From Rhizobacter sp. (GTDB lineage Bacteria; Pseudomonadota; Gammaproteobacteria; Burkholderiales; Burkholderiaceae_C), in NCBI GenBank assembly GCA_014380155.1, contig JACMKJ010000518.1:1-7662 (forward strand): a stretch of DNA of 7,662 nucleotides, given 5' to 3'. Below, one piece after another: positions 1 to 6,971 of the stretch. Every line of letters starts with the position of its first letter. The stretch's first letter is position 1. A program made the position numbers and the translations under genes. Under the pieces are notes generated by a model that made no database searches, was not told the origin of the DNA, and worked only from the letters and a program-made list of their open reading frames with translations.

Positions 1-583
1 CGGGTGCGGCAGCCGGCGCAGGTGCACGCGCAGGTGCCGGACGGGCCTGCTGGGCCTCGGTCAGCGGTTCAGCCTTGCCTTGCGGAAAGTTGGTCGGCAA
101 GCGCGACTCTTTGGGGTAGCTGGCGGCGTCGAGGTACGAGGCCCAGTCTTCACGTTGCCAACCGCGGATGATCTGCGCACCGACCGTCAGCGCAGGCAGG
201 CTGGTCGTACCGGTGAGCCGCTGCAGCGCGTTGCTGTCGTCGGCGGTGGTCACCATCTTTTCGGAGAAGGGCACGCCACGCTGGCGGAGATACTGCCGAC
301 CCGCGTCGCAGGGTGAGCAGTCAGGGGCCACGTACAGCGTGACTGGGTAACGCTGCACCGCTTGCCGCACCTCGAAGGGCATGGCCACGTCATTGGCGAC
401 CGAGCCGCCCGTGCCCACTTGCTGCACCTTGCTTTCGGTGCTGACCGCAGGGCGGTCGGTGTAGGTGACCTTGCCATCGGGGCCGACCACCTTGTACAGC
501 GCGTGGGCGGGCAGGGTGGTGAAGAGCGATGCGGCGGCCACCGATGTGGCCAGGCTCAGAAGCGCGCGTTTGCGTTGGGTCAT
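1..583 (-). CDS. Exported DUF4124 / glutaredoxin-fold protein, C-terminus cut by the window edge
   Basis: My translation from the ATG at 583 runs 194 codons to the left edge without a stop, so the C-terminus is missing. Residues 1-28 look like a Sec signal peptide: basic start (MTQRKR), hydrophobic core, and an AHA cleavage site before LYK. Residues about 29-50 (LYKVVGPDGKVTYTDRP) match the DUF4124 signature common in betaproteobacterial exported proteins. Residues about 80-150 look like a glutaredoxin/thioredoxin fold: the strand VTLYVAP, then a CSPC redox motif (C89, C92), and SLP with a probable cis-proline at P130. The tail from about 181 is rich in Pro and Ala. Export and the CxxC suggest a periplasmic thiol-disulfide or redox role; the substrate is unknown. 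It lies 52 bases downstream of the peptidase gene on the same strand with no clear terminator between, so it may be co-transcribed. The GGAG at 593-596 supports this start. The family assignment is solid; the activity is inferred. Confidence 0.88.
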   Translation of the reverse strand, partial: MTQRKRALLSLATSVAAASLFTTLPAHALYKVVGPDGKVTYTDRPAVSTESKVQQVGTGGSVANDVAMPFEVRQAVQRYPVTLYVAPDCSPCDAGRQYLRQRGVPFSEKMVTTADDSNALQRLTGTTSLPALTVGAQIIRGWQREDWASYLDAASYPKESRLPTNFPQGKAEPLTEAQQARPAPARAPAPAAAP

Positions 584-592
584 GTTCAGGTA

Positions 593-596
593 CTCC
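593..596 (-). promoter_or_regulatory. Ribosome binding site of the glutaredoxin-fold gene
   Basis: On the minus strand GGAG ends 9 bases before the ATG at 583. It supports that start and shows the gene can be translated independently of the upstream peptidase gene. Confidence 0.6.
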
Positions 597-635
597 GGGG
601 ACGACTGATGCTGACAGCCATGCAAATTTTAGGCA

Positions 636-2654
636 TCAGGCCATGCCCTGGTGACGCAAAAGTGCGTCAATTCGTGGCTCTCTGCCACGGAAGGCCTTGA
701 AACTTTCCATCGCCGGGCGGCTGCCGCCCGCTTCCAGGATGGCCTCTCGGTAGCGGCGGCCCGTCTCGGGGTCGAGTGCGCTGGTCTCTTCAAACGCGCT
801 CCATGCGTCGGCGCTCAGCACCTCGGCCCACTTGTAGCTGTAGTACCCAGCTGCATAACCGCCGGCAAAGATGTGCGAGAACGAATGCTGGAAGCGGTTG
901 AACGCCGGCGGCGTGAACACCGCCACTTCGGCGCGCACTTCATCGGCGATCTGCTGGACGCGCTCTTCGCTGCCCGGCTCGGCATGGATGCGGATGTCGA
1001 ACAGCGAGAACTCGATCTGGCGTAACGCTTGCAGCCCGCTTTGAAAGTTCTTGGCGGCGAGCATCTTGTCGTACAGCGCGCGCGGCAGCGCCTCGCCGGT
1101 GTCGACATGGGCGGTGAGGTGCTTGAGCACCTCCCACTCCCAGCAGAAGTTTTCCATGAACTGGCTGGGCAGCTCCACCGCGTCCCACTCCACACCCGAG
1201 ATGCCGGCCACGCCGACGTCGTTCACTTGCGTGAGCATGTGGTGCAGGCCGTGGCCGAACTCGTGGAACAGGGTGGTCACTTCGTCGTGCGTCAGCAGCG
1301 CCGGTTTGCCGTCGGCCGGCGGGGTGAAGTTGCACACCAGGTGCGCCACCGGCGTCTGCGTCACGCCCTCGGGGCGGGCCCAGCGGCCGCGCACGTCGTC
1401 CATCCAGGCGCCGGGGCGCTTGCCGGTGCGGGCATAAGGGTCGAGGTAGAACTGGCCGACCAACTGCGAGCCTCGCTCGATGCGGAAGAAGCGCACCGTG
1501 GGGTGCCACGCCTCGGCGGTGTCGGGGCGGATGCTCACCTCGAACAGCGTCTCGATGATGCGGAACAACCCGCTCAGCACCTTGGTCTCGGTGAAATAGG
1601 GCTTCACCTCCTGGTCGCTGAAGGCGTAGCGAGCTTCCTTGAGCTTCTCGCTGGCGAAAGGCAGGTCCCACGACTGCAAATCCGCCAGGCCCAGCTCGCT
1701 GCGGGCGAACTCGCGCAGCTCGGCGAGGTCTTTTTCGGCGAAGGGGCGGGCGCGGCGCGACAGGTCGCGCATGAAGTCGGTGACCTGCTCGGGCGAGTCG
1801 GCCATCTTGGGCACCATCGACACCTCCGCGAAGTTGCGGTAGCCGAGCAGCTGCGACTCTTCATGGCGCAGCTGCAGCAGCTCTCGCATGGCCGCGCTGT
1901 TGTCGTGCTCGGGCTTGCCCAGATCGCTGGCACGGGTGGCGTAGGCGGTGTAGAGCTTCTCGCGCAGGGCGCGGTTTTCGCCGTACTGGATGACCGGGAA
2001 GTAACTCGGGAAGTGCAGCGTCAGCTTGTAGCCGGGCTTGCCATCGGCTTCAGCGGCGGCACGGGCGGCCTGTTTGGCGTCCGCAGGCACACCGGCCAGC
2101 TGCTCTTCGCTGGCGTACAGCGCGAAGCTGTCGGTCGCGTCCATCACATGCTCGGAGAAGGATTGCGACAAGGCGGCCAGCCGCTCCTGGATCTGCGCAT
2201 AGCGCTCGCGGGCGGCGCCTTGCAGCTCGGCGCCCGAAAGCACGAAGTCGCGCATGGCGTTTGACAAGGCCTGCTTGCGTGCGGGGCTCAGCTTCGCGGC
2301 GGCCGGGCTTTGGGCGATGGCCTTGTACTTGGCATACAGGCGTTCGTCAGCTCCCAGCCGGGTGTGGAACTCGGTGACCTTGGGCAGGCTGTCGTTGTAG
2401 GCCGCACGCAGCTCGGGGTTGTCGGCCACGTGGTTCAGGTGCGCCACGGCGCCCCAGGCGGCGCCCAGGCGCTCGGTTGCCACGTCGAGCACGGCCGACA
2501 TCGCGTCGTAGTCGGCTGGCACTTCTGCGCTCGTGGCACGCTCCAGCGCAGCGTCGGCTTCAGCCAGCAGCTGTGTCACCGCCGGGCCCACGTGTTCGGG
2601 GCGGATGGCGGCGAAGTGAGGCAGTCCGTCGAGGGCGAGGAGTGGGTTGCTCAT
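636..2654 (-). CDS. prlC: Oligopeptidase A-type M3 family zinc metallopeptidase
   Basis: From the ATG at 2654 the protein is 672 residues, close to the about 680 of E. coli oligopeptidase A, and begins MSNPLLALDGLPHF, typical of the family N-terminus. It is a cytoplasmic zinc endopeptidase that cleaves short peptides, including in E. coli the peptides released from signal peptides. The zinc site is complete: HEFGH with H464, E465 (catalytic) and H468, and the third ligand in ELPSQ (E494). Residues 588-609 carry the substrate-binding segment FQHSFSHIF followed by GGYAAGYYSYKWA, with H594 and conserved tyrosines. The N-terminal half (about 1-400) is the helical part that forms the substrate channel; no signal peptide or membrane segment is seen. 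An in-frame ATG at 2714, overlapping the folD stop as ATGA, would add 20 residues that do not look like the family. I prefer 2654 for its GAAGG site and family-like start. The symbol opdA is equally used. Confidence 0.94.
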   Translation of the reverse strand: MSNPLLALDGLPHFAAIRPEHVGPAVTQLLAEADAALERATSAEVPADYDAMSAVLDVATERLGAAWGAVAHLNHVADNPELRAAYNDSLPKVTEFHTRLGADERLYAKYKAIAQSPAAAKLSPARKQALSNAMRDFVLSGAELQGAARERYAQIQERLAALSQSFSEHVMDATDSFALYASEEQLAGVPADAKQAARAAAEADGKPGYKLTLHFPSYFPVIQYGENRALREKLYTAYATRASDLGKPEHDNSAAMRELLQLRHEESQLLGYRNFAEVSMVPKMADSPEQVTDFMRDLSRRARPFAEKDLAELREFARSELGLADLQSWDLPFASEKLKEARYAFSDQEVKPYFTETKVLSGLFRIIETLFEVSIRPDTAEAWHPTVRFFRIERGSQLVGQFYLDPYARTGKRPGAWMDDVRGRWARPEGVTQTPVAHLVCNFTPPADGKPALLTHDEVTTLFHEFGHGLHHMLTQVNDVGVAGISGVEWDAVELPSQFMENFCWEWEVLKHLTAHVDTGEALPRALYDKMLAAKNFQSGLQALRQIEFSLFDIRIHAEPGSEERVQQIADEVRAEVAVFTPPAFNRFQHSFSHIFAGGYAAGYYSYKWAEVLSADAWSAFEETSALDPETGRRYREAILEAGGSRPAMESFKAFRGREPRIDALLRHQGMA

Positions 2655-2661
2655 TGATGTA

Positions 2662-2666
2662 CCTTC
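2662..2666 (-). promoter_or_regulatory. Ribosome binding site deciding the peptidase start
   Basis: GAAGG on the minus strand lies 7 bases before the ATG at 2654. It favours this internal start over the in-frame ATG at 2714, which has no purine-rich site before it. Confidence 0.6.
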
Positions 2667-2710
2667 GTGCTGTGCACCCCGGAATTCGCCATTGGGGCGG
2701 CCCGGAGTGC

Positions 2711-3562
2711 TCATGGGTGTTTGCGTTCAGCGGCTTCGATGGTGTTGACGAGCAGCATGGCGCGGGTCATCGGGCCGACGCCACCTGGGACCGGGGTGAT
2801 GAAACCGGCAACCTGCGAGACGCCGGCGAAGTCCACATCACCACACAGCTTGCCTTCGTCATTGCGATTCATTCCCACGTCGATGATGACTGCGCCCGGT
2901 TTGACCATGTCGGCGGTCAAGGTATTGCGCCGGCCCACGGCCGCCACTACCACGTCGGCCTGACGCGTGTGCTGGCACAGGTCGACCGTGCCACTGTGGC
3001 AAATGGTGACGGTGGCATTGGCCTGCAAGAGCAGTTGTGCCATCGGCTTGCCCACCGTGTTGCTGCGCCCGATCACAACGGCGTGCTTGCCCTTGAGGTT
3101 GACGCCGGTCGTCTCGATCATCTTCATGCAGCCATAGGGTGTGCAGGATTTGAAGCCAGGCAAGCCGCTGGCCAGCGCGCCGGCGCTCAGGATCGAAAAG
3201 CCATCCACGTCCTTGAGCGGGTCGATGGCAGCGATGACCTTCTGCGGGTCGATGTGCTTGGGCACGGGCATCTGCACCAGGATGCCGTGGATGCTGTCGT
3301 CGCGGTTCAGCTCGTCGATGCGCTTGAGCAGGTCGGCTTCAGGCATGGAGGCCGGGAAGCGGTCGAGCACCGAGCGCACGCCGCTGGTTTCGCAGTCCTT
3401 GACCTTGTGGCTCACGTACACCTGGCTGGCCGGGTCGTCACCGACCAGGACCACCGCCAGCCCGGGCGTGTGGCCACGGGCCGTGAGGGCAGCGGCGCGT
3501 TCGGCCACTTCGGCGCGGATCTTCTTGGCAAGGGCGTTGCCGTCGATGAGTTGAGCGGTCAT
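2711..3562 (-). CDS. folD: Bifunctional methylenetetrahydrofolate dehydrogenase / methenyltetrahydrofolate cyclohydrolase
   Basis: At 283 residues this is a full-length FolD, the cytoplasmic enzyme that interconverts 5,10-methylene-THF and 10-formyl-THF with NADP, feeding purine and formyl-methionine synthesis. Visible landmarks: the substrate-site segment YVSHK with Y49 and the catalytic lysine K53; ILVQMPVP at 94-101; DVDGF at 118-122 with the conserved Asp; SCTPYG at 139-144, where the usual first Pro is Ser; the dinucleotide-binding loop VIGRSNTVGKP at 163-173; and the C-terminal PVPGGVGPMTRAML at 257-270. The TGA stop overlaps an ATG of the next gene (ATGA). The gene begins only 30 bases after the poly-T of the terminator that closes the upstream two-component operon. 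No Shine-Dalgarno sequence precedes the ATG; the start is instead preceded by CACCCC. The start at 3562 agrees with the family N-terminus (MTAQLIDGNALA). Identification is secure. Confidence 0.97.
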   Translation of the reverse strand: MTAQLIDGNALAKKIRAEVAERAAALTARGHTPGLAVVLVGDDPASQVYVSHKVKDCETSGVRSVLDRFPASMPEADLLKRIDELNRDDSIHGILVQMPVPKHIDPQKVIAAIDPLKDVDGFSILSAGALASGLPGFKSCTPYGCMKMIETTGVNLKGKHAVVIGRSNTVGKPMAQLLLQANATVTICHSGTVDLCQHTRQADVVVAAVGRRNTLTADMVKPGAVIIDVGMNRNDEGKLCGDVDFAGVSQVAGFITPVPGGVGPMTRAMLLVNTIEAAERKHP

Positions 3563-3592
3563 GGGGTGTCGAGAGAGTTGGGATTCGGAATC

Positions 3593-3618
3593 AAAAAGGG
3601 CCGCTGCAAGCGGCCCTT
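3593..3618 (-). terminator. Rho-independent terminator of the kinase/regulator operon
   Basis: On the minus strand a perfect 9-bp stem, AAGGGCCGC (3618-3610) and GCGGCCCTT (3604-3596), encloses a 5-base loop (TTGCA) and runs into a T tract ending at 3593. It starts 16 bases after the regulator stop at 3635, exactly where an operon terminator is expected. The plus-strand side lacks a T tract, only a short TTCGAGTGTTT, so I read it as unidirectional. Confidence 0.88.
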
Positions 3619-3634
3619 CGAGTGTTTGTTGCGA

Positions 3635-4258
3635 TCAGGCTTTGGACTGGGCGCCGAGTGCGATCTTGAGCAAATCGGCCACCGTGTTGGCGTTCAGCTT
3701 TTCCATGATGTTGGCGCGGTGCGCCTCCACCGTCTTGATGCTGATGCCCAGGTCGTCGGCGATCTGCTTGTTGAGGCGGCCGGCGACGATGCGCTCGAGC
3801 ACCTGTGACTCGCGCGTGGTCAGGCGCGACAGCAGGGCGTCGCGGCTCGCGGCTTCTTGGTGGTGCGAGAAGGCGCTGCGAGCCTGGTCGAGCATGCGCT
3901 CCACCAAGCCGAGCAACTCTTCTTCCTTGAAGGGTTTTTCGATGAAGTCCATCGCGCCCTTTTTCATGGTGGTCACGGCCATCGGCACGTCACCGTGGCC
4001 GGTGATGAAGACCACCGGCAGCGGCGACTTGCGCTCCAGCAGGCGGTCTTGCAGCTCGAGCCCACTCATGCCGTCCATGCGGATGTCGGCGATCAGGCAT
4101 GCCACCTCACGCGGGTCGAAGCGCGAGAGGAACGACTCGGAGGAGTCGAAACACTTCACGCGGTAGTCCTTGCCCTCCAGCAACCATTGCAGCGAATCTC
4201 GCACCGCCTCGTCATCGTCGACAACGTAAACGGTGCCCTTCTTCGGAATCAAGCTCAT
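3635..4258 (-). CDS. FixJ/NarL-type two-component response regulator
   Basis: The 207-residue protein has the two-domain layout of FixJ-like regulators. Receiver domain, about 8-125: acidic pair D14-D15, phosphoacceptor D58 in LIADIRM, switch T86 in FITGHGD, and K108 in IEKPF. A short linker follows, then a LuxR-type helix-turn-helix at about 146-205 (LTTRESQVLERI, then NKQIADDLGISIKTVEAHRANIM). It should bind DNA as a phosphorylated dimer in the cytoplasm. The gene starts 10 bases after the stop of the sensor kinase, its evident partner, and is closed by a strong terminator, so the two form one operon. The usual RMPGMSG after the phosphorylation site reads RMDGMSG (D62 for Pro). No good Shine-Dalgarno precedes the start; CACCC abuts the ATG. 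Target genes are not shown by the sequence; the divergent aceE and the operon itself are candidates. A specific name (fixJ, styR, ttrR) is not justified. Confidence 0.94.
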   Translation of the reverse strand: MSLIPKKGTVYVVDDDEAVRDSLQWLLEGKDYRVKCFDSSESFLSRFDPREVACLIADIRMDGMSGLELQDRLLERKSPLPVVFITGHGDVPMAVTTMKKGAMDFIEKPFKEEELLGLVERMLDQARSAFSHHQEAASRDALLSRLTTRESQVLERIVAGRLNKQIADDLGISIKTVEAHRANIMEKLNANTVADLLKIALGAQSKA

Positions 4259-4268
4259 GGGTGCTGTC

Positions 4269-6803
4269 TCATGTCATGGCCGGTTCAAGGCCTGGTGATT
4301 TGGCGGTTTCGACCGGCAGCGTAAAGGTAAAACGGCAGCCGACAGCGAGGTCGCCATTGTATAAGTTCTGTGCCCTGATCCGGCCTCGGTGGCTCTCGAT
4401 GATCGAGCGGCACAGGCTCAGTCCGATGCCCAGGCCTTCGACCTTGGTTGAGAAGAAGGCTTCGTACAGGCGTGCTATTACTTCGTCCTTCAGGCCTGGC
4501 CCGGTGTCGGTGACGCTGAACTCGATCACACCGCCTTCTTCGGGTGTGTGTTTGGGCACCACGCGCAGCTCGATGTTGCGGCGTGCTGGCGGCAGGTTGG
4601 CCATGTCGATGGCCTCTGCCGAATTCTTCAAAAGGTTGAGCACCACCTGTTCGATCAGGATGGGGTCGACCATCAGCGTGGGCAGACGCTGCGCCACGTA
4701 CACATGGATTGCCACGTTGCGCCGGCGCAGCTCGATGCCGGCCAGGTCAACCGCATCGTCGATGATGGTGCGCGCCTGCGCAGCCTGGCGTTGGGGCTCG
4801 CTGCGTTTCACGAAAGCGCGGATGCGCCGGATGATCTGGCCCGCGCGCTCGGCCTGGCGCGCGGTCTTCTCGAGCGCCGCGATCAGGTCGTCTTTTTCGA
4901 TGGCGTCACCCTTCACGCGAGAGACCATGCCGTTGCAATAATTGGTGATGGCGGTGAGCGGCTGGTTGAGCTCATGCGCCACCGACGAGGCCATCTCGCC
5001 CATGGTCACCAGGCGGCTCGTGACCTGGGCTTTTTCGGCCTGCTGCGCGGCCTGGGTTTCGGCGTGGCGACGGCCCGTCACGTCGGTTGCGATGAGCATC
5101 TGCGCGAGCCGGCCATCGGTCCATTGCAGGTATCGCGCACGCACGTCGAACCACTTTTGCAACGACTCGACCAACACCTCGCGCGGGTCGGAGCCGGCTT
5201 CGGTGAGCTCTTGCGTGGGCAGGCCGCCAAAGCTGTCGACCGAGTCGCCCAGGTCGGCAATCATCGGCAGGCCTGGGTCGCCGCCGGCGAGCAGGCCGTG
5301 GCCGCGCGCATCGGCACCGAACCACAGGCGGTAGGAGCGGTTGGCAAACAGCAGCTCGCCTTGTTGCACTGATAGCACCGAGACCGCCGCGTCGAGCCCT
5401 TCCAGAACGGTGGTGAAACGTTCGTGCGAGGCAGAGAGCTGATCGCGCACACGCTTGGCCTCGGTGATGTTGGTCATCGAGGTCATCCAGCCGGTCTGCA
5501 TGCCCTTGGGGTCGATCAGGGGCGAGACATACATGCGGGCGTCGAACAGCGTGCCGTCCTTGCGCATCGCTTTCACCTCGATGCCGCCGGCCGGGCTGCG
5601 GCCTTGCAGCTCTTGTTGCAGCAGGCGGTTGTTTTCTTCATAGCGGTCGGGCGGCCAGTGCGGGAAGGGTGGCAGGCGGCCGATCAGCTCGTTTTCGTTG
5701 AAGCCGGTCATCGCGCAGAAGGCGGGGTTGACGTAGGTGATGCGGCCTTCGATGTCCATCGCCCGCATGCCGGTGAGCATGGAGTTTTCCATCGCGCGGC
5801 GGAAGTTGGTTTCCGACACCAGCGCGGTTTGCATCTGGGCGCGCCGGCGCATGTGGCGCCAGGTGCCGAGCAGCATCCAGACCGTGAGCGCGCTCAGCGC
5901 CGACACCATCCAGAACAAGGTGTTGCTGATCAGGCCGATCGAGGTGCGGTAGCCCTGGCCACGCAGCAGCAGGCCGTTGCTCGCGGGAGCGAGCTGCACG
6001 TCGTGCAGGATCGACGCGGGTTTGGCCGGCTGGCCGGGCGTGAGCGCCATGGTGCTCGCGACCACCTTGCCCTGCGAATCGAGCAAGGTCATGGTGTGGC
6101 GGCGTGACACCTCGGAGGGGATGAAGTAGCGCACCAGCGAGTCGATCGAGTACTCGGCAATCAAGGTGCCGGAGAACGCGCTGCGGTCGAGCAAAGGCAC
6201 GTGCACCTGGAAAACTGCGTTGCCGAACGAGTCGGTGAAATTGCGCGAGTACACCGGCAGGCGCAGCTCGCGCGCCGCTTTGAAAGCCTCTTCGGGCTCG
6301 GGGTTTCTGGCGTCGGGCAGCGAGTGGCCGACCTCGGAGGCCGACACGCCCGGTTCGGTGTGCGCGGCCATGAAGGTCGAGTAGCTGGCGCGGCGCATGC
6401 GCGTGCTCGTGACCCAGATCAGGTTGGTGATCTCGGGGCGCTCGCGGGTGAAGCTCGCCGCTTGGCCCAGGAATTCGTCTTGGTCGATGGTGCGGGTGAC
6501 GATCTCGCGCGCGATGCGCACGAGCTGCTCCTGGTTTTCGATCAGGCGCAGGCGGATCTGCTGTTGCGCAATTTCGGTGTCGCGCTTGACCGATTCCTGC
6601 TCACGCTCGAATTCCTCATTGCGCAGGTACCAGAACGCGGAAATGATCGCTGCCAGGAACAGCAACACCGACACCAGTGGCCCGAGCGTGGCGTAGCGGT
6701 CCTGGCGTGCGGGCGACTGGCGCCGCCACCACCGGCCCACCAGGCGACCAGCCCTCGCAGCAACGGGGCGATGGGGTTCGGCGGGTTCGGGCGGCAAAGA
6801 CAT
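4269..6803 (-). CDS. Membrane-bound PAS-domain sensor histidine kinase (FixL/DctB-like, HPK4 type)
   Basis: 844 residues. In order: a basic, Pro-rich cytoplasmic start; TM1 at about 39-60; an extracytoplasmic sensor region of some 230 residues (about 61-292) with features reminiscent of Cache/DctB-type domains (VFQVHVPLLDR, then IAEYSIDSLVRYF, then TLLDSQGKVVAST); TM2 at about 294-313; PAS 1 at about 333-450 (YVNPAFCAMTGF, KAMRKDGTLFDARMYV); PAS 2 at about 459-578; a dimerisation helix with phospho-accepting H610 in VAHELNQPLTAIT; and an ATPase domain with N-box NLLKNSAEAI (N723, N727), DTGPG (D766), FFSTK (783-787) and GLGIGLSLC (790-798). All catalytic boxes are intact, and it should phosphorylate the regulator encoded next. 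The signal is unknown. Hand alignment puts Glu (about E390) where FixL has its haem histidine, so haem-based oxygen sensing is unlikely. It is divergent from aceE. The ATG at 6803 has no Shine-Dalgarno; CACTCC abuts it. Confidence 0.94.
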   Translation of the reverse strand: MSLPPEPAEPHRPVAARAGRLVGRWWRRQSPARQDRYATLGPLVSVLLFLAAIISAFWYLRNEEFEREQESVKRDTEIAQQQIRLRLIENQEQLVRIAREIVTRTIDQDEFLGQAASFTRERPEITNLIWVTSTRMRRASYSTFMAAHTEPGVSASEVGHSLPDARNPEPEEAFKAARELRLPVYSRNFTDSFGNAVFQVHVPLLDRSAFSGTLIAEYSIDSLVRYFIPSEVSRRHTMTLLDSQGKVVASTMALTPGQPAKPASILHDVQLAPASNGLLLRGQGYRTSIGLISNTLFWMVSALSALTVWMLLGTWRHMRRRAQMQTALVSETNFRRAMENSMLTGMRAMDIEGRITYVNPAFCAMTGFNENELIGRLPPFPHWPPDRYEENNRLLQQELQGRSPAGGIEVKAMRKDGTLFDARMYVSPLIDPKGMQTGWMTSMTNITEAKRVRDQLSASHERFTTVLEGLDAAVSVLSVQQGELLFANRSYRLWFGADARGHGLLAGGDPGLPMIADLGDSVDSFGGLPTQELTEAGSDPREVLVESLQKWFDVRARYLQWTDGRLAQMLIATDVTGRRHAETQAAQQAEKAQVTSRLVTMGEMASSVAHELNQPLTAITNYCNGMVSRVKGDAIEKDDLIAALEKTARQAERAGQIIRRIRAFVKRSEPQRQAAQARTIIDDAVDLAGIELRRRNVAIHVYVAQRLPTLMVDPILIEQVVLNLLKNSAEAIDMANLPPARRNIELRVVPKHTPEEGGVIEFSVTDTGPGLKDEVIARLYEAFFSTKVEGLGIGLSLCRSIIESHRGRIRAQNLYNGDLAVGCRFTFTLPVETAKSPGLEPAMT

Positions 6804-6902
6804 GGAGTGAATTATCGAACGGCGCAGGGACTGGGCGGGCGAGCTGCGCTGCAGATGAAGTGGATGGGTGTTCCAAATACCGCATTATGAAAACTAGTCG
6901 CG

Positions 6903-6917
6903 CTATTTGAAAAATAG
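6903..6917. repeat. Perfect 6-3-6 inverted repeat upstream of aceE
   Basis: CTATTT and AAATAG are exact reverse complements separated by GAA, centred about 68 bases before the aceE start. The arms are too AT-rich and short for a strong RNA hairpin and no T tract follows, so a protein-binding site is likelier than a terminator. Confidence 0.5.
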
Positions 6918-6966
6918 AAAAGCTTGTGGGAAACTTCGCGCCACTCGTTTTCAACAGCAAATAGAC

Positions 6967-6971
6967 AGGAG
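6967..6971 (+). promoter_or_regulatory. Ribosome binding site of aceE
   Basis: AGGAG lies 6 bases before the ATG at 6978. It is the strongest Shine-Dalgarno in the window, as expected for a highly expressed central-metabolism gene, and it fixes the start. Confidence 0.85.

Noticed and set aside
608..621. Possible hairpin ATGCTG / CAGCCAT between the peptidase and the glutaredoxin-fold gene as a terminator
   Set aside because: The stem is short with a bulge, has almost no loop and no following T tract.
584..660. Separate promoter for the glutaredoxin-fold gene (TAAAAT on the minus strand at 631-626)
   Set aside because: The -10-like hexamer has no acceptable -35 at 16-18 bases, and AT-rich hexamers near stop codons arise easily; co-transcription with the peptidase gene is as likely.
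940..1671. Minus-strand frame of 243 codons in another frame within the peptidase gene
   Set aside because: It lies wholly inside the peptidase gene, whose frame carries an intact M3 active site; the product is Arg/Pro-rich and without recognisable features.
1029..2264. Open plus-strand frame of 411 codons opposite the peptidase gene
   Set aside because: It is antisense to a clearly identified gene, its composition (rich in Gly, Ala, Val, Arg, His, Leu) is typical of the reverse strand of GC-rich coding DNA, and no domain or ribosome site is visible.
2477..3808. Open plus-strand frame of 443 codons running opposite the peptidase, folD and the regulator
   Set aside because: It spans three genes in antisense and crosses the terminator, shows no family motif, and is explained by GC-rich codon bias on the true strand.
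4099..4941. Plus-strand frame of 280 codons opposite the kinase/regulator genes (also 4548-5372, 5424-6107 and 6201-6890)
   Set aside because: All are shadows of the kinase and regulator coding strand, with low-complexity Arg/Ser/Ala-rich or His/Val/Gly-rich products and no motif.
5450..5810. Haem-binding FixL-type oxygen-sensing PAS domain in the kinase
   Set aside because: By hand alignment the haem-ligand histidine position is Glu, so the domain is called a generic PAS.
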